Assembly: GCA_944324805.1 (NCBI GenBank)
Contig: CALUXS010000001.1
Span: 124,001 to 188,000, forward strand
Length of the DNA: 64,000 nucleotides
Source of the DNA: an uncultured Acholeplasmatales bacterium
Lineage (GTDB): Bacteria; Bacillota_I; Bacilli_A; Acholeplasmatales; Anaeroplasmataceae
Direction of reading: 5' to 3'
Shown here: positions 41,585-50,784 of the stretch, in pieces
How the letters are laid out: each line of letters begins with the position of its first letter
Numbering within the stretch: position 1 is the first letter of the stretch
Notes under the pieces: model-generated
Seen by the model: the letters and a program-made list of their open reading frames with translations, nothing else
Told to the model about the DNA's origin: nothing
Databases searched by the model: none
Translations under genes and position numbers: made by a program

Positions 41585-43291
41585 ATGTTAGCAAGTAAAA
41601 TGTTATTATCTACCTTAAAAGATGCTCCTCAAGAGGCAAAAATATCATCACATATTTTATTGCTTAGAGCTGGTATGATGAAAAATGAAGTGGCTGGAGT
41701 ATTCAATTATTTGCCACTAGGATTAAGAGTTTTAAATAAAATAGAAAACATTATAAGAGAAGAAATGGATGCAACCGGAGCACAAGAAATTTTGTGTTCA
41801 GCAATCCAACCAAAAGAGCTATGGGAAGAATCAGGTCGTTGGAGTAAATATGGTCCTGAATTATTCCGCTTTACAGATCGTCATGATAGAGAGTTTTGCT
41901 TAGGTCCTACTCATGAAGAAGTATTTACTTCAATTGCTCGTGATTTAGTTAAATCAAGTAAGAGCCTACCTTTGAACATATATCAAATACAAACTAAATA
42001 TCGTGATGAAGTTCGTCCACGTTTTGGATTAATGCGCGGTAGAGAATTTATAATGAAAGATGCTTACTCTTTTGATAAAGATGAAAATGGACTTGAAAAA
42101 AGTTATCAAGCGATGGCTGATGCATACTCAAAGATATTTTCACGTTTAGGATTAAAATTTAGAGTTGTTTTAGCCGATACAGGTGCTATTGGTGGTAATG
42201 GATCTCATCAATTTATGGCACTTAGCGAGGTTGGAGAATCTGATATTGTATATTGTGATTGTGGATATGCTGCCGATGTAGAAAAGGCTGAATCATTACC
42301 TAATGAGTATGTTGATGACTCAATGGGTGAAGTTGTTGAAAAAATAAATACTCCAAATACAGGTACAATTGAGGAATTAAAAGAATTTTTAAATCGTGAT
42401 CCACGTGCTATGGCAAAGACAATAATTTATCATGATTATTTAAATGAAAAATTTGTTGCGGTTATGGTTAGAGGCGATCGTGAGGTAAACGAAATAAAGG
42501 TTGTTAATGCATTAAATACTACTGAAAATGAATTAGTTCTTGCTACTCCTGAAGAAATATTATCGCTTGGTAGTGTTCATGGTTTTTGTGGTCCATGTGG
42601 TTTAAATGTTGAACTTTTAGTAGATGAAGAAGTTTCAAAAATGAAATCAATGCTAGTAGGAGCTAATGAAAAGGATTACCACTTAATAAATGTAAAATTT
42701 GGTCGTGATTTTACAGGAACAGTGGGATATTTTAGAAAAGCTACAAAAGGTGATTTGTGCCCTGTTTGTGGAAAGCCAATGTCACAAGAAAGAGGAATTG
42801 AGGTAGGACAAATATTTAAGTTACAAACTAAGTATTCTGCGCCTATGAAGGCCACTTTTGTAAATGAAGAAAATAAAAATGTTCCTATGGTTATGGGTTG
42901 CTATGGAATTGGTGTAACTAGAACTATGGCTGCAATAATTGAACAATATCATGATGAAGCAGGTATAATATGGCCATTGCAAGTAGCTCCATATCAAGCA
43001 GTAATTGTACCAATTAACTATAAGGATGAATCACAATCTAAATTAGCTAATGAAATATATGAAAAATTGAAAAAAGAACATGTTGAAGTTATTTTAGATG
43101 ATAGAGATGCAAAACCTGGATTTAAATTTAAGGATTGGGAATTAATTGGTATACCATATATGATAATTTGTGGTAAAAAGTCTTCAGAAAATATTGTTGA
43201 ATTCAAAGTGCGTTCTAATGTAAATAATAAGGAAGAAATTAGTGTAGAAGATGCTATATCAAGAGTATCTAGCGCAATAAAGGACTTATAA
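41585..43291 (+). CDS. proS: Prolyl-tRNA synthetase (bacterial type)
   Basis: Class II synthetase charging tRNA-Pro. Catalytic core motif 2 region TKYRDEVRPRFGLMRGREFIMKDAYSFD, the inserted editing domain characteristic of long bacterial ProRS (residues about 225-400, with MAKTIIYHD, MVRGDREVNEIKV, GPCGL), motif 3 GCYGIGVTRTMAAIIEQ and the C-terminal anticodon-binding domain (DDRDAKPGFKFKDWELIGIP). Length 568 aa. GAGGTG precedes ATG 41585. The next gene starts one base after the stop. Confidence 0.97.
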   Translation: MLASKMLLSTLKDAPQEAKISSHILLLRAGMMKNEVAGVFNYLPLGLRVLNKIENIIREEMDATGAQEILCSAIQPKELWEESGRWSKYGPELFRFTDRHDREFCLGPTHEEVFTSIARDLVKSSKSLPLNIYQIQTKYRDEVRPRFGLMRGREFIMKDAYSFDKDENGLEKSYQAMADAYSKIFSRLGLKFRVVLADTGAIGGNGSHQFMALSEVGESDIVYCDCGYAADVEKAESLPNEYVDDSMGEVVEKINTPNTGTIEELKEFLNRDPRAMAKTIIYHDYLNEKFVAVMVRGDREVNEIKVVNALNTTENELVLATPEEILSLGSVHGFCGPCGLNVELLVDEEVSKMKSMLVGANEKDYHLINVKFGRDFTGTVGYFRKATKGDLCPVCGKPMSQERGIEVGQIFKLQTKYSAPMKATFVNEENKNVPMVMGCYGIGVTRTMAAIIEQYHDEAGIIWPLQVAPYQAVIVPINYKDESQSKLANEIYEKLKKEHVEVILDDRDAKPGFKFKDWELIGIPYMIICGKKSSENIVEFKVRSNVNNKEEISVEDAISRVSSAIKDL

Positions 43292-43292
43292 A

Positions 43293-44057
43293 ATGTTAAA
43301 AAAATTAAAAAACCTTACTTTGTATTCAAAAATTGTTTTAATATTTTCGTTTATAATTTTTGTCACAAACATTGTTTTAATTATTTTATCACACACCTTA
43401 GGTACAAGCTCATCTCAAGTATCTCGTTTGATTTTTAACTGTGTGCAAAGTTTATTGATGATTGCTATTATATTAGTTCCAGTCTTTATAACTAAAGCAA
43501 CACATTTTAAAATTCCTGTTCCAGTAGAAGTTGTTTTTGTTACTTTTAGTGCAATGCATGTTATTTTAGGTGAAATAAATGAGTTTTATTCAAAGATAAG
43601 TTGGTGGGACTCTTTACTACATACTATGTCAGGTGTTTTGATTGGCGCATTAGGATATATAATTATTAATACCGTTGATGCATCACCAAATAATGAAATT
43701 AAATTAACACCTTTATTTTCATCTTTTTTAATAGTAATTTTTGCAGTTTCAATAGGTTATTTTTGGGAAATATTTGAATGGTGGGCAGATGAATTATTTG
43801 GCTCTAACATGCAAAGATATCTTGAGGAAGGATCTGGAACTTTTGGTGGCGGTGTACCATTAGTTGGTCATGAAGCTTTAGCTGATACGATGAAGGATAT
43901 GATGCTAAACCTAATAGGTGCAGTTTGTATGGCTATTTATGGATATTTTGAGATGAAACGTAAGAAAAAAGGCATTACTTCAATGTCGTTTGAGAGGGAT
44001 TTAAAAGTAAATGGAGAAGATAGAAACTCTAAAGAATTGGATTCAAACGAGCAATAA
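43293..44057 (+). CDS. YjdF/DUF2238-like membrane protein
   Basis: 254 aa with about six hydrophobic helices. The motifs SWWDSLLHTMSGVLIG, GYFWEIFEWWADE and the Asp-rich DTMKDMMLNLIGA are those of the YjdF (DUF2238) membrane family, whose function is unknown. The tail is charged and cytosolic. AAAGGA precedes the ATG by 8 bases; it is coupled to proS upstream, and its last 47 bases overlap the sirtuin gene. Confidence 0.75.
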   Translation: MLKKLKNLTLYSKIVLIFSFIIFVTNIVLIILSHTLGTSSSQVSRLIFNCVQSLLMIAIILVPVFITKATHFKIPVPVEVVFVTFSAMHVILGEINEFYSKISWWDSLLHTMSGVLIGALGYIIINTVDASPNNEIKLTPLFSSFLIVIFAVSIGYFWEIFEWWADELFGSNMQRYLEEGSGTFGGGVPLVGHEALADTMKDMMLNLIGAVCMAIYGYFEMKRKKKGITSMSFERDLKVNGEDRNSKELDSNEQ

Positions 44058-44730
44058 TATTGTCATTTTTACAGGTGCAGGAATGAGTGTTCCTTCTGGT
44101 ATTCCAGATTTTCGTTCATCAAATGGAATTTATAGTGAAGAATATAAGGAGAATTTTAGACCAGAAGAAATTATTAGTCATTCGTTTTTTGAAAGAAATC
44201 CAAAATTGTTTTTTGATTTTTATTTTAGTAAAATGGTTTATAGTGATGCTAAACCGAATTTGGCACATGATTTTTTTGCTCAACTGCAACAAACAAAAAA
44301 TGTGACTATAGTGACTCAAAACATTGATGGTTTAGATAAAATAGCCGGTAGTAAGAATGTATATGAGATTCATGGTACTATTTGGGAAAACTATTGTACT
44401 AAGTGCCATAAATTTTATTCACTAAATGAGCTAAAAAAAGACGGAATTCCTAGATGCTCATGCGGTGGTATAATAAAGCCTAATGTAGTCTTATATGAAG
44501 AAAACTTAAATTCAGAGACTATAAATTCTGCCTTAAGTGCAATTATGAATGCAGATATGCTAATAGTTATCGGTACATCATTGGTTGTTTATCCGGCTGC
44601 ATCTTTTATAGAATATTATAATGGTAATAAATTAGTTATTATTAATAAAACTAAAACACCTGGAGATAAAATAGCCAATTTAGTTATTAATGACGACATT
44701 ATAAATGTTATAAAAAGCTTAAATAAATAA
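44011..44730 (+). CDS. cobB: Sirtuin NAD-dependent protein deacylase
   Basis: Sir2 family, 239 aa. NAD-binding GAGMSVPSGIPDFRS, TQNIDGL, catalytic His in YEIHGT, a zinc site of four Cys (CTKC and CSC) and GTSLVVYPA. Removes acyl groups from protein lysines, using NAD. The symbol follows common bacterial usage. The start lies within the YjdF-like gene, in another frame, with GAGAGGG about 12 bases upstream. A strong shared terminator follows. Confidence 0.94.
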   Translation: MEKIETLKNWIQTSNNIVIFTGAGMSVPSGIPDFRSSNGIYSEEYKENFRPEEIISHSFFERNPKLFFDFYFSKMVYSDAKPNLAHDFFAQLQQTKNVTIVTQNIDGLDKIAGSKNVYEIHGTIWENYCTKCHKFYSLNELKKDGIPRCSCGGIIKPNVVLYEENLNSETINSALSAIMNADMLIVIGTSLVVYPAASFIEYYNGNKLVIINKTKTPGDKIANLVINDDIINVIKSLNK

Positions 44731-44778
44731 AAAAATGGTTGTATAAATTTTTAGTTAATTTATACAACCATTTTTTAT
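44729..44778. terminator. Long bidirectional terminator between sirtuin and asparaginase genes
   Basis: About 19-bp stem AAAAATGGTTGTATAAATT / AATTTATACAACCATTTTT with loop around TTTAGTT; T-rich on both strands. Confidence 0.92.
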
Positions 44779-45770
44779 TTGTCTGCCTTTATTTCACCAG
44801 CTAATGATGTTTTAAAGTAGGATTTTATTTTTTTCATATCATTTGTTTGACCTAAGACCCACATTAATTTTGTGACACATGCTTCAGTAGTCATATCTAA
44901 TGCTTCAATTACACCAATTTCTATTACTTTTTTTCCAACTTCATAAATATTAAAATTAGATTCTTCATACAAGCACTGACTACAAACACAAATTGGTATA
45001 TTTTTTTTGATTGCCTTTGCTAGATATTCAATAAAATTTCTTCTAATAAAAGAAATTCCACCTGTTCCATATGCTTCAATTACTAATCCCTTTATTCCAT
45101 AATCTATTAATAAGTCAATAATTTTTGGATCGGTTGTTGGTGTCAATTTTAATAGAAAAACATTTGTCTCAATATTAATATTTAAGGTTGAATTAAAATT
45201 GTTTTTAGGTAAAAGTTCAGGAATAATTCTTAATCCTCGCGAATCAATACTTGCAACATTTGTCAAGTTTATACTTTCAAATGCGTGAAAAGAAGATGTT
45301 CTAACTTTAACTGCTCTACAACCTAAAATTATTTTACGATTAAATGCTAAATAAATACCAGGTGTTTTACTTTTAGCCATAGCTAAACTATAGCGTAAAT
45401 TTGAATAGGCATCTGTTAATTCATTATTGATAGGGAGTTGAGATCCTGTAAAGACTATAGGTATTTTTGGATTTTGAATCATAAAGCAAAGCATTGATGA
45501 GGTATAAGCCATTGTGTCAGTACCATGTGTAATTATTATTCCATCGTAATAATCTAAATTTTCATATACATTTGAAGCTAATATTTTCCATTCTTCAGGT
45601 TGTATATTTGAACTATCTAAAGTAAATAGATGTTTTATAGAAAATGAGGTATTTTTATCAATACTTTTTAAAGCATTTATTATTAAGTCATTGTCTTCAG
45701 GTTTTAAGCCTTCAGTAGATTTTATAGAGGCTATAGTTCCTCCTGTTGATATAATTAATATTTTATTCAT
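44775..45770 (-). CDS. ansA: L-asparaginase
   Basis: Hydrolyses asparagine to aspartate and ammonia. STGGTIAS with the nucleophilic Thr12, the second motif ITHGTDTMAYTSS with Thr/Asp, and FTGSQLP. At 331 aa it fits the type I cytosolic enzyme; no signal peptide. AAAGGTG precedes the ATG. Transcribed alone, divergent from the oxidoreductase gene at 45849 and convergent with the sirtuin gene. Confidence 0.94.
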   Translation of the reverse strand: MNKILIISTGGTIASIKSTEGLKPEDNDLIINALKSIDKNTSFSIKHLFTLDSSNIQPEEWKILASNVYENLDYYDGIIITHGTDTMAYTSSMLCFMIQNPKIPIVFTGSQLPINNELTDAYSNLRYSLAMAKSKTPGIYLAFNRKIILGCRAVKVRTSSFHAFESINLTNVASIDSRGLRIIPELLPKNNFNSTLNINIETNVFLLKLTPTTDPKIIDLLIDYGIKGLVIEAYGTGGISFIRRNFIEYLAKAIKKNIPICVCSQCLYEESNFNIYEVGKKVIEIGVIEALDMTTEACVTKLMWVLGQTNDMKKIKSYFKTSLAGEIKADK

Positions 45771-45816
45771 TTTATCACCTTTTCCGTGTAATATAATATC
45801 ACATTTTTATTCTTTA

Positions 45817-45825
45817 TGGTATAAT
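45817..45825 (+). promoter_or_regulatory. Extended -10 promoter for the oxidoreductase pair
   Basis: TGGTATAAT 24 bases before ATG 45849, which is preceded by AAAGGGG. Confidence 0.6.
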
Positions 45826-45848
45826 TAAAAATCAAAGGGGCTGAAAAA

Positions 45849-46958
45849 ATGAAAATTGCAATTTTAGGTGCAGGTGCCTGTGGTTTAATGGTTGGAGCAT
45901 ATTTGAGTGATAAATCATTTACAAATTACGTCATTTTTGAAAAAAATAAGCTTCCAGGTAGAAAAATTCTAGCTTCAGGAAATGGAAGATGTAATATCAG
46001 TAATCTTAATCTAAGTAATAATTTTTATCATAACGCTGATTATTTTAATTATGATCGAAATGCCTTAAAAGATTATTTAGCTGAAAATAATTTAAAAACA
46101 GTTAGTGATGATGAAGGAAGGATTTATCCTTTTTCAAATTCTAGTCAGACTATATTAAATTTTCTTTTAGAAAAGCAAAAAGGGAAAATTTTTTATGATA
46201 GTTTAATTAAGGAAGTAAAATATGATGGTAAAAAATATAATATTAATGGAATGATTTTTGATGCCTTAGTTTTTGCAACAGGAAGTATTGCTAACATTGA
46301 TGAGAAAAAACAGGTAGGTGTGTATGATTATTTAAAAACTATTAATTTACCTATTACTGATATTTATCCATCATTAGTTGGTTTTAAAATAGAGAATCCT
46401 TTTAAAGAATTAAATGGAATACGTGTTCCGGTTTTAGCATCTTTATATGATTACAATAGTAATTTAATCCATCAAGAAAATGGAGAGATGATTTTTAAAA
46501 TTGATGGTATTAGCGGAATTGTGATTATGAATATGAGTTTCTATTATAATCATTTAGTTAAGAAAGAAAATAGTTACTTGAAATTAAAATTGTATCCTAC
46601 TTTAACTAAGAAAGAACTTGATGAATTGCTCTCTAAGCCTGAGAAACTTTCTTATACCATAAACCCTAAATTATGGGATTTTATGAAAAAATTTTCTGAT
46701 AAAAATATAAAAGAATTTTTATTAGACTTAAAATTGAAAATAAAAGGAACATATGGTTTTAGTGATGCTCAAGTTATAAGCGGTGGAATAAATGTTGAAA
46801 ATTTAAATCCAAATTTTAGCGTAAAAGGTTTCAATAAACTTTATGCAGGTGGAGAATTGTTAGATGTAGATGGTGCTTGCGGAGGATACAACTTAACATT
46901 TGCTTTTAATAGCGGTATTAAAATAGCGCAAGAATTATTAGGTGAAAAAAATGTATAA
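45849..46958 (+). CDS. HI0933/YhiN-family FAD-dependent oxidoreductase
   Basis: 369 aa. N-terminal FAD-binding Rossmann motif GAGACGLMVG, the family hallmark KLPGRKILASGNGRCNISN, and C-terminal AGGELLDVDGACGGYNLTFAFNSG. The BaiN-type members are annotated as flavoproteins acting on steroid-like or unknown substrates; the reaction here is not known. At 369 aa it is slightly shorter than the usual 400. It overlaps the next flavoprotein gene by 8 bases, suggesting a shared task. Confidence 0.88.
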   Translation: MKIAILGAGACGLMVGAYLSDKSFTNYVIFEKNKLPGRKILASGNGRCNISNLNLSNNFYHNADYFNYDRNALKDYLAENNLKTVSDDEGRIYPFSNSSQTILNFLLEKQKGKIFYDSLIKEVKYDGKKYNINGMIFDALVFATGSIANIDEKKQVGVYDYLKTINLPITDIYPSLVGFKIENPFKELNGIRVPVLASLYDYNSNLIHQENGEMIFKIDGISGIVIMNMSFYYNHLVKKENSYLKLKLYPTLTKKELDELLSKPEKLSYTINPKLWDFMKKFSDKNIKEFLLDLKLKIKGTYGFSDAQVISGGINVENLNPNFSVKGFNKLYAGGELLDVDGACGGYNLTFAFNSGIKIAQELLGEKNV

Positions 46959-48501
46959 TTATTTGTTAGAAATAAAGGTAAAAGTAAAAAAGAATATTAA
47001 TTTAGAAGAAGAGATTATTAAAAAATTAAGAATAAGTAAAACAAATATTTTGGACTACAAAATTATTCGCGAATCGATTGATGCTCGTGATAAGGCTAAT
47101 GTATTCTATAATTTTGGTATCAAGTTAACTCTAAATAAAGAAACTAAAAATAAAGCACTTTCTTCGTATAACGCCCCAAAACAAATGGAATATGTTTCAT
47201 GGAGTGATGAATTAAGACCTGTAATAGTAGGATTTGGTCCTGCAGGCATGTTTAGTGCATTATATTTAGCTAGATCAAACGCAAGGCCAATAATAATAGA
47301 ACGTGGAGAGGAAGTTGAAAAAAGAAAAGAAAAAATTTCTACTTTTTTCAATCAAAAGAAATTAGATAAAGAATCTAATGTTGTTTTTGGCGAAGGAGGC
47401 GCTGGTACTTTTTCTGATGGGAAATTACAATCAAATATAAAAAATGAATGGAACTATTTTGTTTTGAATGAATTTGTTAAACATGGAGCAAATGAAGATG
47501 TCTTAACTAGTAATTATCCACATGTAGGTACCGATAAATTAGAAATAGTAGTAAAAAATATTAGAGAGGAAATAAAATCATTAGGAGGGGAATTCTATTT
47601 TTCAACGCTTTTTAATGATTTTGAAGAATTATCTGATTGCTTAATTGTGAAAACTAATCGTGGTATAGAATTTAAAACCCATCATTTATTATTAGGATTA
47701 GGTCATAGTGCTGTTGATACGTTTAATATGCTTAATAAAAAGGGGATTAAAATGGAACCTAAACCTTTTTCAATGGGGGTTAGAATTGAGCATTTACAAG
47801 ATGATATAAATAAGATGCAATATGGTGATTTTTCTAAAATTTTACCACCAGCACCTTATAAATTAGCTTGTCACTTAGAAAATAGAAGTGTATACTCATT
47901 TTGTATGTGCCCTGGAGGCTATGTTGTTGCTTCGGCAAATAATCCAAATACGATTGTGACTAATGGTATGAGTTATTCAAAAAGAGATGGCATAAATTCA
48001 AATAGTGCCTTGTTAGTCGAGATTAAGCCAGAGGATTATTATAATGGTAATCCTTTAGATGGTTTTAGTTTTCAAGAAAAATATGAAAAATTGGCATATG
48101 GAATTGCAAATGACTATAGAGCTCCAGCTAATTTAGTCAGAGAATTTCTAAACAATGAAACTGCCAGGATAGAAAGAAAAGTTAAAACAACTTATCCACA
48201 TGGAATAGTTATGGCAAATCTTAAAGATGTTTTACCTGATTTTGTTGTTTCGTCACTTCAAGAAGCATTACCTATCTTTGATAAAAAGATGCCAGGATTT
48301 GCTGACGATGACGCAATATTGATTGGAGTTGAAACTAGATCATCATCACCTGTTAGAATAAGTAGAGAAAACTATAGATCTAGTCAACGTTTTTTATATC
48401 CAATGGGAGAGGGTTCAGGTTATGCAGGAGGAATAATGACATCTGCACTTGATGGACTTAAAGTTGCTATATTTATTTCAAATAAACTAAAAGAGAAATA
48501 A
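46951..48501 (+). CDS. Large FAD-dependent dehydrogenase (COG2509-like)
   Basis: 517 aa. An N-terminal ~85-residue RNA-binding-like alpha/beta region precedes the FAD motif VGFGPAGMFSALYLA; GEGGAGTFSDGKLQS, MCPGGYVVAS and GEGSGYAGGIMTSALDGLK are hallmarks of the uncharacterised FAD dehydrogenase family COG2509. Substrate unknown. ATG 46951 lies 6 bases after AGGTG and overlaps the preceding gene; the GTG at 46942 overlaps that ribosome binding site. Its stop codon is inside the terminator stem. Confidence 0.9.
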   Translation: MYNYLLEIKVKVKKNINLEEEIIKKLRISKTNILDYKIIRESIDARDKANVFYNFGIKLTLNKETKNKALSSYNAPKQMEYVSWSDELRPVIVGFGPAGMFSALYLARSNARPIIIERGEEVEKRKEKISTFFNQKKLDKESNVVFGEGGAGTFSDGKLQSNIKNEWNYFVLNEFVKHGANEDVLTSNYPHVGTDKLEIVVKNIREEIKSLGGEFYFSTLFNDFEELSDCLIVKTNRGIEFKTHHLLLGLGHSAVDTFNMLNKKGIKMEPKPFSMGVRIEHLQDDINKMQYGDFSKILPPAPYKLACHLENRSVYSFCMCPGGYVVASANNPNTIVTNGMSYSKRDGINSNSALLVEIKPEDYYNGNPLDGFSFQEKYEKLAYGIANDYRAPANLVREFLNNETARIERKVKTTYPHGIVMANLKDVLPDFVVSSLQEALPIFDKKMPGFADDDAILIGVETRSSSPVRISRENYRSSQRFLYPMGEGSGYAGGIMTSALDGLKVAIFISNKLKEK

Positions 48502-48529
48502 AAAGATTTTTATTTCTCTTTTCTTTTTG
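48489..48529 (+). terminator. Terminator overlapping the oxidoreductase gene end
   Basis: 16-bp perfect stem AAAAGAGAAATAAAAA / TTTTTATTTCTCTTTT with a 2-base centre (48505-48506), followed by CTTTTT. The TAA stop at 48499-48501 is in the stem. Confidence 0.85.
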
Positions 48530-48548
48530 TAAAAGTAAGAAATTCTTC

Positions 48549-48577
48549 TTGACAAAAAAAATGAAAAAAATTATAAT
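48549..48577 (+). promoter_or_regulatory. Consensus SigA promoter for the marR-ABC operon
   Basis: TTGACA (48549-48554), 17-base spacer, TATAAT (48572-48577): both hexamers are perfect. A strong promoter of this type in front of a regulator gene suggests that it is held off by repression. Confidence 0.9.
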
Positions 48578-48614
48578 ACTTTGCGTGCTAACTATTTAAA
48601 ATTAGGAGGAATTT

Positions 48615-49052
48615 ATGATACGACAAGTAATTCATGATATTAAGCATATCACTAATAAAATTGATCAAAAAATGACAGTGTCATTTGCATATTATGGTTT
48701 GACACCACAGCAAGGTAGAATTTTATTTCATATTATGAATAATGAAAACATTTGTCAAAAGGAAATTGAAAAGAAATTTACTTTATCAAGTCCAACAGTT
48801 ACAGGTATTATAGATCGCCTTGAGAAAAATAATTTTGTAGTTAGAGTTCCACTCGATGATCGTAGGTATAATAAGATTATTCCTACCGCAAAAGCTAAAC
48901 ACATCTATCAATCCATTGATGAAATAGTTTCAAATAATGATAGATTAATGCAAAAAGGTATCGATGAGAGTGATTTAGAGAAAGTTGATTTAATTTTGAA
49001 GAAGATATTAATGAATTTGGAGGTAGAAGAAAATGATAAAAACGTTAAGTAA
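48615..49052 (+). CDS. MarR-family transcriptional regulator
   Basis: 145-aa winged-helix repressor: LTPQQGRILFHIMNNENICQKEIEKKF in part, recognition helix SSPTVTGIIDRLEKNNFV and wing DDRRYNKIIPTAKA. It is first in an operon with a heterodimeric ABC exporter and overlaps it by 20 bases, so it most likely represses this operon and responds to an exported compound. AGGAGG precedes ATG 48615. The sequence between promoter and start (48578-48600, containing GTGCTAAC) is a candidate operator, without a clear palindrome. Confidence 0.92.
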   Translation: MIRQVIHDIKHITNKIDQKMTVSFAYYGLTPQQGRILFHIMNNENICQKEIEKKFTLSSPTVTGIIDRLEKNNFVVRVPLDDRRYNKIIPTAKAKHIYQSIDEIVSNNDRLMQKGIDESDLEKVDLILKKILMNLEVEENDKNVK

Positions 49053-50784
49053 ATCAGTCAGAGAATATAAAGTATTAGCTTTATTAACTCCAGTATTTGT
49101 TATCTTTGAAGTTATTTTTGAGGTACTAATTCCTTATGTTATGTCAAAGATGCTAAATGAAGGAGTTGCGAAAAATGATAAGCAATATGTTCTAATTTGT
49201 GGTTCATTAATGTTTATAATGGCAATTATTTCATTGTGTTGTGGTATTGTTTCAGGTGTTACTGCATCAAAGGCTAGTGCTGGATTTGCTAAAAATCTTC
49301 GTCATGATATGTATGAAAAAATACAAACATATTCATTTGGAAATTTAGACCATTTTTCAACGGCATCTTTAGTAACTAGAATGACAACAGATGTTACGAA
49401 TGTTGAGCAATCTTTCCAAATGATTACTAGAATAGTTGTTAGAGCACCATTTATGATGATTGCAGCCCTAATAATGGCAATTATTGTTAATCCACAAATG
49501 AGTATTATTTTCTTAGTAGCAATTCCATTTTTAGGATTTACATTGATTTATGTTATGAGTCGCTCTTTCAATCCTTTTTCAAAACTTTTCAGGCAATATG
49601 ATATTATAAATCGTGATGTTGAAGAAAATTTGATTGGTATAAGAGTAGTTAAAAGTTTCGTTAAAGAAAAAGATGAAGAGGAAAAATTTAAAAATGACTC
49701 TAAAATCTTAAGCAATCATGCCAAAAAAGCTGAGCATATTTTAGCTTGGAATATGCCTATAGTTCAATTTGCTGTTTATGCATGTTTAATAGCTATTGCT
49801 TGGTTTGGTGCTAACTTAATTATTAAAGGCGGTGGCGCTCCTGGTGCAATGCAAGTTGGTGATTTAACTTCATATTTTAGCTATGTAATGCAAATTTTAA
49901 TGAGTTTAATGATGATTTCACAAATATTCGTAATGATTTCTATGTCTAGAACATCAGCAAAACGTATTTATGAAGTTTTAATAGTAAATCCTGATATCAA
50001 GAATCCTCAAAATCCTGTTTATGAAGTAAAAGATGGAAGTATTGTATTTGATAATGTAAAATTTAAATATAACTTAGAATCAGAATTATATAATTTAGAA
50101 GAGACAAATATTAACATTAAACCAGGAATGATGGTTGGTATTATTGGTGGAACTGGTTCATCAAAATCAACTTTTGTTCAACTAATTCCTCGTCTTTATG
50201 ATGTTACAGAAGGAAAGATTTTAGTTGGTGGTGTAGATGTTAGAGATTATGATATAGAGACTCTAAGAAATAACGTAGCAATGGTATTACAAAAAAATGT
50301 CCTATTTAGTGGAACTATTAAAGAAAATTTACTTTGGGGAAATGAAAATGCGACTGATGAAGATTTAGTTGCAGCTACAAAACAAGCATCAGCTTATGAT
50401 TTTGTTATGGAATTCCCAGATAAGTTTGATCACGATTTAGGACAAGGTGGTGTGAATGTCTCAGGTGGTCAAAAACAAAGACTTTGTATTGCTAGAGCCT
50501 TGTTAAAAAAACCAAAAATTTTAATTATGGATGACTCAACAAGTGCAGTTGATACAAAAACTGATGCTAACATTAGAGCATCTTTAAGAGAAACAGCACC
50601 AGATGTCACAAAAATTATTATTGCACAAAGAATTTCTTCAGTTGAAGATGCAGATATAATATTTGTTTTTGATGATGGTAAGATAATTGCTTCAGGAACA
50701 CATAAGGAACTAGTTAAAACATGTCCTTTGTATGCTGAAATTAATGAGTTACAAAAGAAGGGTGGTGCAGAAGATGAAGAATAG
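49033..50784 (+). CDS. ABC exporter half-transporter, degenerate-site partner
   Basis: 583 aa: exporter membrane domain (about 1-310) and ATPase with Walker A GGTGSSKST, Q-loop LQKNV, signature VSGGQKQR and Walker B ILIMDD. As in the first pair at 11831, an Asp replaces the catalytic Glu, so this is the non-catalytic half. Controlled by the MarR gene it overlaps; the partner follows with an 11-base overlap. Multidrug or lipid export is the usual role of MarR-linked pairs; substrate not known. Confidence 0.93.
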   Translation: MIKTLSKSVREYKVLALLTPVFVIFEVIFEVLIPYVMSKMLNEGVAKNDKQYVLICGSLMFIMAIISLCCGIVSGVTASKASAGFAKNLRHDMYEKIQTYSFGNLDHFSTASLVTRMTTDVTNVEQSFQMITRIVVRAPFMMIAALIMAIIVNPQMSIIFLVAIPFLGFTLIYVMSRSFNPFSKLFRQYDIINRDVEENLIGIRVVKSFVKEKDEEEKFKNDSKILSNHAKKAEHILAWNMPIVQFAVYACLIAIAWFGANLIIKGGGAPGAMQVGDLTSYFSYVMQILMSLMMISQIFVMISMSRTSAKRIYEVLIVNPDIKNPQNPVYEVKDGSIVFDNVKFKYNLESELYNLEETNINIKPGMMVGIIGGTGSSKSTFVQLIPRLYDVTEGKILVGGVDVRDYDIETLRNNVAMVLQKNVLFSGTIKENLLWGNENATDEDLVAATKQASAYDFVMEFPDKFDHDLGQGGVNVSGGQKQRLCIARALLKKPKILIMDDSTSAVDTKTDANIRASLRETAPDVTKIIIAQRISSVEDADIIFVFDDGKIIASGTHKELVKTCPLYAEINELQKKGGAEDEE